DNA of 64,000 bases, from contig NZ_LOJI01000035.1 of NCBI RefSeq assembly GCF_001595965.1, forward strand, positions 341,993-405,992. Direction: 5' to 3'. This document shows, piece after piece, positions 57,836 to 64,000 of the stretch (positions are counted from its first letter, which is position 1; each line of letters starts with the position of its first letter). Source of the DNA: Polynucleobacter yangtzensis. Lineage in GTDB: Bacteria > Pseudomonadota > Gammaproteobacteria > Burkholderiales > Burkholderiaceae. The notes under the pieces are model-generated. The model was not told the DNA's origin. It ran no database searches and worked only from the letters and a program-made list of their open reading frames with translations. The position numbers and the translations under genes are program-made.

Positions 57836-60177
57836 ACCCCACCCCCAATTTTCTTGGCAACTTCTTCTAGTTTTTCTTCTTGCTGCTCAGCATGTTCTTC
57901 TTCCAAGCTTTCGCCAATAGCACCGCCCTCAACTAACTCTGCTGCATGACGTAGCTGAGCTTGGTACAAGGTGTAATAAGCGCCCTGAGCTTCCATTAGC
58001 TGCTCGTGAGAACCAATTTCAACAATCTCACCTTTATCCAACACAACCAAGCGATCTGCTTTTCTCAAGGTGGAGAGGCGGTGCGCAATCGCAATCGTGG
58101 TGCGCCCTTTAACTAAGTTATCCAATGCGCGCTGAATTTCTTTTTCAGTTGTCGTATCAACAGATGAGGTTGCTTCATCCAAAATCAAAATACTTGGATT
58201 AATTAAAAGGGCACGTGCGATGGAGATACGCTGCCGTTCGCCACCCGATAAAGACTGACCACGCTCACCAACCAGGGAGTCATAACCCAAGGGCAAACGT
58301 AAAATAAATTCATGTGCGTGAGCTGCACGTGCAGCTTCAATAATTTCTTCACGAGTAGCGTCAGGCTTGCCGTAAGCAATATTCTCAGCAATCGTGCCAA
58401 AGAATAAGAATGGTTCTTGCAATACCAAACCAATACGTTTGCGGTAGTCAGAAATGGCGATGCTGCGAATATCGCGCCCGTCTAATGAAACAGAGCCGGA
58501 ACTGACGTCATAGAAGCGGCAAATCAAGTTCACTAAAGTACTTTTGCCTGAGCCGCTATGCCCTACCAAGCCGATCATTTCACCGGGTGCAATATCTAAA
58601 TCAATACCTTTAGTGACAGCGCGATTGCCGTAGCGGAAACCTACGCCACGGAGTGAGATGCGACCCTTTACCTCGCCCAAAGGCGCTGGGTTGATAGGCT
58701 CCGGAACACTGGAGACGTGATCGAGAATGTCAAAAATACGTTTAGCACCTGCGGCTGCTTTTTGTGTATGCGAAACAATGCGGCTCATCGAATCAAGGCG
58801 AATATAAAAACGTCCGATGTAAGCCAAGAATGCAATCAATACACCAACGGTAACTTTCTGATGCGCCACTTGCCATATACCAAAGCCCCATACTACCAAC
58901 AAACCAGTTTCCGTTAGCAGTGTCACTGTAGGAGAGAACAAGCCCCAGACGCGATTCACACGATCATTAATTTGTAGGTTGTGTTTATTGGAATCTACAA
59001 AGCGTTTGAGTTCGCGATCTTCTTGTGCGAACGCTTTAACAACACGAATACCTGGAATCGTATCGGCAAGAATGTTGGTTACTTCCGACCAAATACGATC
59101 AATCTTTTCAAAACCAAAACGTAGGCGATCACGCACTACGTGAATCATCCAGACGATAAATGGCAATGGCGCCAATGTAACTAAGGCTAGCAAAGGATCA
59201 ATAGATACTAAGATCGCTGCTGTCATGGTGATCATCAACACATCAGTTGCAAAATCAAGTGCGTACAAAGACAAGAAAACGCAGATACGATCAGTCTCCG
59301 CACCGATACGTGCAATCAAATCACCTGTACGTTTGCCGCCAAAATATTCCAATGAGAGTTTGAGTAAATGTTCAAAGGTAGTGTTTCTTAAGTCAGCGCC
59401 AATACGCTCACTCACCAGCGCAAGTAAATACGTTTTCCACCAACCCAAGCCCCATGCAATGATCGCAGCGCCAAATAAAGCCAAGAGATACATGCTGGCC
59501 AAATGGAAATCGATCGGGTTCCCCTTCTCATATGGAATCAACACGTGATCCATTAACGGCATCGTGAGGTATGGCGGAATTAATGTTGCGCCAGTGGATA
59601 ACAGAGTTAATACAAAACCGAGCAGCAATTGCTTCTTGTAAGGACGGGCGAAACGCCAGAGCTTGAATAATGTCCAGGTCGATGGCGGTGCGTCATCTTC
59701 GGGATCGCAAGTTGGACAGCTCTCAGAGTTTGCTGGCTTAGGACTCAAGCAAGCTGGGCACACCTGTTTGTCGTACTCACTAACCTCGCCACTACTAATC
59801 TCTTCGCCACGATTAAGCTGCTTAAAGCTAGATTGCAATCGAAGCACCTGTGGATTAACGGCTAAGGTGAAATTCCAAGACTTGAGTAACTTATCGGCAG
59901 TTTCTAGCCTTAAATGTCCTACTCCTGCATGATCGCCATGGACTAAATGAGCACCTTGACCCAATTGCCAAGACTCAAATACCTTGCCATCCGTCCAAAA
60001 TAGACCCTCTTCACCGAGTAAAAGCAGGCTTTTTTCAAAGCGCAAATCCGCATCCAGATCGAGCTCGACCCAAGCCAGCAGGTCATCAGGACTCTTGAAT
60101 GGGGTGTTTTGATTCGCTAAAACAGCCTCCCAAGAGCTTGGCAGCACGGGGGCAAAAGGTAAGATTTGTGGCTTCAT
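57832..60177 (-). CDS. Cyanophycin-associated ABC exporter (permease-ATPase fusion)
   Basis: A 781-residue half-transporter fused to an unusual front part. Residues about 1-130 are a soluble domain, and 133-160 hold a zinc ribbon (CPAC ... CPTC). About 175-470 are six transmembrane helices of the ABC exporter type; about 500-735 are the ATPase with Walker A GHSGSGKST, signature LSGGERQRIS, Walker B ILILDEATSSVD and H-loop IAHRLS. The C-terminus is Glu-rich. It is encoded with DUF1854 and divergent from cphA. What it moves (cyanophycin precursors, dipeptides or something else) is unknown. Confidence 0.88.
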   Translation of the reverse strand: MKPQILPFAPVLPSSWEAVLANQNTPFKSPDDLLAWVELDLDADLRFEKSLLLLGEEGLFWTDGKVFESWQLGQGAHLVHGDHAGVGHLRLETADKLLKSWNFTLAVNPQVLRLQSSFKQLNRGEEISSGEVSEYDKQVCPACLSPKPANSESCPTCDPEDDAPPSTWTLFKLWRFARPYKKQLLLGFVLTLLSTGATLIPPYLTMPLMDHVLIPYEKGNPIDFHLASMYLLALFGAAIIAWGLGWWKTYLLALVSERIGADLRNTTFEHLLKLSLEYFGGKRTGDLIARIGAETDRICVFLSLYALDFATDVLMITMTAAILVSIDPLLALVTLAPLPFIVWMIHVVRDRLRFGFEKIDRIWSEVTNILADTIPGIRVVKAFAQEDRELKRFVDSNKHNLQINDRVNRVWGLFSPTVTLLTETGLLVVWGFGIWQVAHQKVTVGVLIAFLAYIGRFYIRLDSMSRIVSHTQKAAAGAKRIFDILDHVSSVPEPINPAPLGEVKGRISLRGVGFRYGNRAVTKGIDLDIAPGEMIGLVGHSGSGKSTLVNLICRFYDVSSGSVSLDGRDIRSIAISDYRKRIGLVLQEPFLFFGTIAENIAYGKPDATREEIIEAARAAHAHEFILRLPLGYDSLVGERGQSLSGGERQRISIARALLINPSILILDEATSSVDTTTEKEIQRALDNLVKGRTTIAIAHRLSTLRKADRLVVLDKGEIVEIGSHEQLMEAQGAYYTLYQAQLRHAAELVEGGAIGESLEEEHAEQQEEKLEEVAKKIGGGV

Positions 60178-60255
60178 TGACCTTAAAAGTATAGTGGAGC
60201 TGAATTATTTAGATTTATTGCTCCTGTCAACTTTAGGGGGGCAAAAGCCGTTAAA

Positions 60256-60284
60256 TTGTCTGTATAGGCCTTTTTATGTATTTT
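60256..60284 (+). promoter_or_regulatory. Candidate promoter of the cphA genes
   Basis: TTGTCT (60256-60261), 17 bases, TATTTT (60279-60284) in the 204-base divergent region. The leader before cphA' includes a CGCCA/TGGCG hairpin (about 60344-60359). No strong ribosome binding site precedes the ATG at 60382. Confidence 0.35.
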
Positions 60285-60381
60285 TGCTACTTTTGTGAGT
60301 TTTTCAATAACTACTAAAAACAGAGAGACTGTCTGACGCGTCAACGCCAAAACCCTGGCGACGGCCATCGCAACACTGCAT

Positions 60382-62574
60382 ATGCCCCAATTACTAGATA
60401 AATCCATCGAGATTCTGAGCGTTAAGCATCTCCGTGGCCCCAATATGTGGACCTACCACCCTGTTATTGAGGTTTGGGTCGATATTGGCGATTTAGAGGA
60501 CTACCCCTCTAATCTCATCCCTGGCTTTTACGATCGCCTTGTCAAAGCAATGCCTAGCTTGGTTGAACATCGTTGTAGCTATGGCGAAACTGGCGGGTTC
60601 TTAAAGCGCGTTGAGGAAGGCACTTGGCCCGCTCACATCATGGAGCACCTTACGCTTGAGCTGCAAAATTTAGCCGGTATCCCTGGTGGATTTGGCAAAG
60701 CACGTGACGGTGATCGTCGTGGTGTTTATAAAGTAATGGTTAGCGCCATCAATGAAGAGGTCACATTAACTGCCCTCAAATATGCGCGTGACCTTTACTT
60801 AGCTTTAGCACAAGACAACAGCGATTGCGTTGCTCTAGTAAAAACCATCATCGAAAATTTACGTGATCTTGGCGATGATCTTTTGCTAGGCCCTAGTACT
60901 GCTTGCATTGTTAATGCTGCTGAAGAACGCGGCATTCCTTCGATTCGTTTATCCGAAGGCAACTTAGTGCAATTGGGTTATGGCGCCAAGCAACGTCGCA
61001 TCTGGACGGCTGAGACTGATCAAACAAGCGCCATTGCAGAAACGATTTCTCGTGACAAAGATTTAACTAAGAGCTTGCTGCGTAGCGCAGGTGTACCTAC
61101 GCCCGAAGGTAGAACCGTAACCAGCCCTGATGATGCATGGGAAGCAGCACAAGACATCGGCTTGCCAGTGGTAGTGAAACCAATCGATGGCAATCATGGT
61201 CGCGGTGTATTTATTAATCTCTACACCCAACAAGAAATTGAAGCTGCCTATGCAGTCGCGATTGATGAAGGTAGTGAAGTATTGGTTGAACGTCACATTG
61301 TTGGCGATGAACATCGCTTGCTCGTAGTTGGTAATAAAGTTGTTGCTGCTGCAAAAGGCGAAACAGTTTGGGTTACTGGTGATGGCAAACACACCGTTTA
61401 TGAACTCATTCAAATTCAGATTAACTCTGATCCACGTCGTGGCACTGCTGAAGAGCACCCTCTCAATCCAGTTCGTATTGACTCTGCAGTAGAACTTGAA
61501 CTAGCGCGTCAACAATTAACTGGTGATAGTGTTCCTGCTGCTGATCAAAAAGTATTAATTCAAAGCAATGGTAACGTTGCATTTGATGTCACTGATTTAG
61601 TTCATCCGGATGTAGCAAGTCAAGTAGCATTAGCTGCTCGTGTTGTTGGCCTAGAAATCGCCGGTGTTGATTTAGTAGCCCAAGACATCAGCAAACCACT
61701 AGCAGATCAAAATGCCGCCATTGTTGAAGTTAATGCTGGCCCAGGCTTATTGATGCACTTAAAGCCCGCTAGCGGCAAACCCCAGCCTGTTGGCAAAGAA
61801 ATTGCCAATCACCTCTTCCCTCCTGGCGCGGATTTCCGCATCCCAGTGGTTGGTGTTTGTGGTGAACGTGGCAAAACGCCTGTTGCTGAAATGATTGCGC
61901 ATTTCTTGCGCCTTACCAATGTCTATGTTGGTCTATCTTGCAGCAAGGGCTTATTTTTTGGCAATCGTGCCATTCCAAATTCCAACTCGTCGAACTGGGA
62001 AAATGCCCGTCGCACCCTTCTCAATCGTGCAGTCGAGGCGGTGGTCATTGAGAATAATCACCTATCAATGTTAATCGAGGGTTTGGCCTACGATCGTTGC
62101 CAAGTGGGTGTTGTACTCAATGTCGATCCTAAGGCCAATTTCCCCCAATACGCGATCTACGATGAAGATCAAGTGTTTAGCATTGTTCGCACACAAGTTG
62201 ATGTCGTTCTACCAACAGGCGTAGCCGTTCTGAATGCGGATGATGCGATGTGCGTACAAATGGCCGAACTATGTGATGGCGAAGTGATCTTCTTTAGCGA
62301 GAATCCAGAATCTGAAATCGTTAAGGCACATCTACTGAATGGTGGACGTGCAGTGACGATTGGTAAACAACAAATTTCTCTGAAGTCTGGCAAATTGGAT
62401 CAGAAATCTATTCCCGTGCCACGCCACTCAGAGGCAAGCAGTTCTACTCCTTGGAAGACTATGAATTTAGGTGCGGCTATTGCTGCAGCCTGGGCTTTAG
62501 ACATTCCGTTTAACGTTATCGAAGCAGGTGCAGAAACTTTCGTACCTGACGCCACTACTGCTACAGGGGCTTAA
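60382..62574 (+). CDS. cphA: Cyanophycin synthetase-like protein, short paralogue (CphA')
   Basis: A 730-residue CphA-family ligase. N-terminal domain about 1-165 (SVKHLRGPNMWTYHPVIEV), ATP-grasp about 220-480 (VVVKPIDGNHGRGVFIN, IVEVNAGPGLLMHLKP), then a Mur-ligase-like middle domain whose nucleotide loop reads GERGKTPV (494-501) instead of GTNGKTT. At 730 residues it lacks most of the Mur C-terminal domain found in full CphA (about 870-900). So it may do only one of the two amide-forming steps or modify the other enzyme. The second cphA begins directly after its stop. Confidence 0.88.
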   Translation: MPQLLDKSIEILSVKHLRGPNMWTYHPVIEVWVDIGDLEDYPSNLIPGFYDRLVKAMPSLVEHRCSYGETGGFLKRVEEGTWPAHIMEHLTLELQNLAGIPGGFGKARDGDRRGVYKVMVSAINEEVTLTALKYARDLYLALAQDNSDCVALVKTIIENLRDLGDDLLLGPSTACIVNAAEERGIPSIRLSEGNLVQLGYGAKQRRIWTAETDQTSAIAETISRDKDLTKSLLRSAGVPTPEGRTVTSPDDAWEAAQDIGLPVVVKPIDGNHGRGVFINLYTQQEIEAAYAVAIDEGSEVLVERHIVGDEHRLLVVGNKVVAAAKGETVWVTGDGKHTVYELIQIQINSDPRRGTAEEHPLNPVRIDSAVELELARQQLTGDSVPAADQKVLIQSNGNVAFDVTDLVHPDVASQVALAARVVGLEIAGVDLVAQDISKPLADQNAAIVEVNAGPGLLMHLKPASGKPQPVGKEIANHLFPPGADFRIPVVGVCGERGKTPVAEMIAHFLRLTNVYVGLSCSKGLFFGNRAIPNSNSSNWENARRTLLNRAVEAVVIENNHLSMLIEGLAYDRCQVGVVLNVDPKANFPQYAIYDEDQVFSIVRTQVDVVLPTGVAVLNADDAMCVQMAELCDGEVIFFSENPESEIVKAHLLNGGRAVTIGKQQISLKSGKLDQKSIPVPRHSEASSSTPWKTMNLGAAIAAAWALDIPFNVIEAGAETFVPDATTATGA

Positions 62575-64000
62575 TTGGAAATTACCCGTATTCGCATGTT
62601 GCGCGGCCCAAATTTATGGAGCCGTCATACCGCTTTAGAAGCCATTGTTTCTTGTGATGAATCTGAACGCTCAATCGACTCCATTCCCCAGTTTGAAATT
62701 AAGATTCGTGAACGCTTTCCGCAGCTCGGCAGCATGCGTCGCGGCGGCCACAATGAAGTGCTTTCACTTGCACATGCTTTAGAGCATGCAGCCCTAGGTC
62801 TGCAAGCGCAAGCAGGTTGCCCGGTTACTTTTAGTCGCACCGTTCAAACTGTAGATGCAGGTGTTTACCAAGTTGTTGTTGAATACACCGAAGAGGTCGT
62901 TGGTCGAATGGCCTTTGACTTTGGCTTTGCATTAATTCAAGCAACGCTCAACGATGCACCCTTTGATCTAGCTGCAGCACTCTCCGAACTAGAGGCGCTG
63001 TATGAAGATGTCCGTTTAGGGCCAAGCACTGGATCTATCGTCGATGCAGCAGTTCAACGCAATATCCCCTATCGCCGAATGACAGAAGGCAGCATGGTGC
63101 AATTTGGCTGGGGTAGCAAACAAAAACGTATTCAAGCCGCAGAAACCAGTGATACCAGCGCTATTGCTGAAGCGATTGCACAAGATAAAGAGCTCACCAA
63201 GAACTTACTCGCTGCTGCCGGTGTCTCTGTTCCGATTGGTGAAGTAGTTACAACTGCCGATGATGCTTGGCGCGCCGCTCAAAAAATTGGTGGTCCTATT
63301 GTGCTTAAGCCAAAGGACGGCAATCAAGGCAAAGGTGTTGTTGCCAACATTCAGACCGAGGAAGAGGTTCGTGCTGGGTTTATTGTGACTCAAGCCTTTG
63401 GTCGTGAAACCATTGTTGAGCGCTATCTGCCAGGCGCAGACTACCGCTTACTAGTAGTAGGCAATCGTCTTTCAGCTGCTGCACGCCGCGAACCTGCTCA
63501 GGTGGTTGGTGATGGTACTCACACCGTTGCCGAATTAGTCGAAATTGAAAATAAAAATCCATTGCGCGGTGATGGTCATGCAACTGCTCTGACTAAAATT
63601 CGTTTTGATGACATTGCTCTAGCACATCTAGCAAGCTCTGGCCTTACCCCACAACATGTTCCTAAAACTGGTGAGCGCGTTCTACTGCGTAACAACGCCA
63701 ATTTAAGTACTGGTGGCACCGCCACCGATGTAACAGATGACGTTCATCCTGATGTCGCAGCAAGTGCTGTAGCTGCCGCTCAAATGATTGGTCTTGATAT
63801 TGCGGGTGTAGATATCCTTTGTGAATCTATCTACAAGCCGCTCGAACAACAAGGCGGTGGCATTGTTGAAGTAAATGCAGCACCTGGTTTACGCATGCAT
63901 CTGAAACCTTCCTATGGCAAGGGTCGTCCTGTTGGCGAAGACATTATCAATATGATGTTCCCCCCAGGCGATGATGGACGCATCCCTGTCGTAGCGGTTA
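62575..64000 (+). CDS. cphA: Cyanophycin synthetase CphA (3' part outside the window)
   Basis: The frame starts at TTG 62575, the base after the cphA' stop, and is open to the window end (475 codons). N-terminal domain with IRMLRGPNLWSRHTALEA, an ATP-grasp domain with VLKPKDGNQGKGVVANIQ and IVEVNAAPGLRMHLKPS; the window ends just before the Mur-type P-loop. It adds Asp and Arg to the poly-Asp backbone of cyanophycin, a nitrogen store. The TTG start with no gap implies translational coupling. It is about as diverged from cphA' as separate paralogues are. Confidence 0.9.
   Translation, partial: MEITRIRMLRGPNLWSRHTALEAIVSCDESERSIDSIPQFEIKIRERFPQLGSMRRGGHNEVLSLAHALEHAALGLQAQAGCPVTFSRTVQTVDAGVYQVVVEYTEEVVGRMAFDFGFALIQATLNDAPFDLAAALSELEALYEDVRLGPSTGSIVDAAVQRNIPYRRMTEGSMVQFGWGSKQKRIQAAETSDTSAIAEAIAQDKELTKNLLAAAGVSVPIGEVVTTADDAWRAAQKIGGPIVLKPKDGNQGKGVVANIQTEEEVRAGFIVTQAFGRETIVERYLPGADYRLLVVGNRLSAAARREPAQVVGDGTHTVAELVEIENKNPLRGDGHATALTKIRFDDIALAHLASSGLTPQHVPKTGERVLLRNNANLSTGGTATDVTDDVHPDVAASAVAAAQMIGLDIAGVDILCESIYKPLEQQGGGIVEVNAAPGLRMHLKPSYGKGRPVGEDIINMMFPPGDDGRIPVVAV

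Noticed and set aside
60183..60443. Minus-strand ORF of 86 codons in the cphA/ABC divergent region
   Set aside because: It overlaps the conserved N-terminus of cphA', has no recognisable sequence and would block the divergent promoters.

Overview
The window looks like a chromosomal segment of a freshwater betaproteobacterium of the Burkholderiales, most probably Polynucleobacter or a close relative. This rests on moderate GC, short intergenic gaps, beta-proteobacterial protein sequences, a tripartite tricarboxylate transporter, and a paired cphA locus with the DUF1854/ABC partners typical of beta-proteobacterial cyanophycin loci. Genus assignment is inference. I saw no prophage, insertion sequence or CRISPR array.

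Layout. 0-5.5 kb: small housekeeping and hypothetical genes (YaeQ, PIN protein, flavin monooxygenase, SlyX, holin-like membrane protein, AsmA, YjdM, YdcH). 5.6-33 kb: a large phosphate-starvation island. It holds lysine-rich histone-like proteins, two PPK2 polyphosphate kinases, an acyltransferase, a plcP-agt-dgkA-olsB operon, ppx, an alkaline phosphatase, two MgtC-family proteins, an ArsC-type phosphatase fold, pstS-pstCAB-phoU-phoB-phoR, a CorA transporter, another metallophosphatase and two DUF2252 kinase-like proteins. 33-48.8 kb: core genes (tRNA-Ser, serS, lolA, ftsK, trxB, hppA, ppa, nadE, glnB, a RodZ-like protein, a response regulator, ilvD), interrupted by a vapBC module between two near-identical terminators. 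48.9-53.8 kb: a five-gene, probably copper-related operon (DUF2946, TonB receptor, BNR-repeat protein, TlpA-like protein, PCu(A)C). 53.9-57.1 kb: tctCBA-type transporter. 57.4-64 kb: cyanophycin locus (DUF1854 and ABC transporter divergent from two tandem cphA genes; the second runs off the end).

The main result is the phosphate island. I read seven Pho-box-like sites (7-mers related to CTGTCAT at 11-bp period). In six of them a plausible -10 hexamer lies exactly 10 bp after the last 7-mer, the spacing known for PhoB promoters. They precede H1-like/ppk2, ppk2-B, plcP-agt-dgkA-olsB, ppx, phoA-mgtC, pstS and corA. Together these predict a PhoB programme that scavenges phosphate (PhoA, Pst), makes and degrades polyphosphate (PPK2, Ppx), and replaces membrane phospholipids with glycolipids and possibly ornithine lipids (PlcP, Agt, DgkA, OlsB, OlsA-like PlsC). 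Mg2+-related proteins (MgtC, CorA) sit in the same region. Lysine-rich proteins translationally coupled to, or encoded near, the PPK2 genes are the least described part.

Other regulatory reads are intra-operon terminator-like hairpins after pstS and tctC, probable leaderless mRNAs for trxB, corA and possibly plcP, and two small ORFs (57 and 30 aa) upstream of arsC, the 30-aa one followed by its own terminator.
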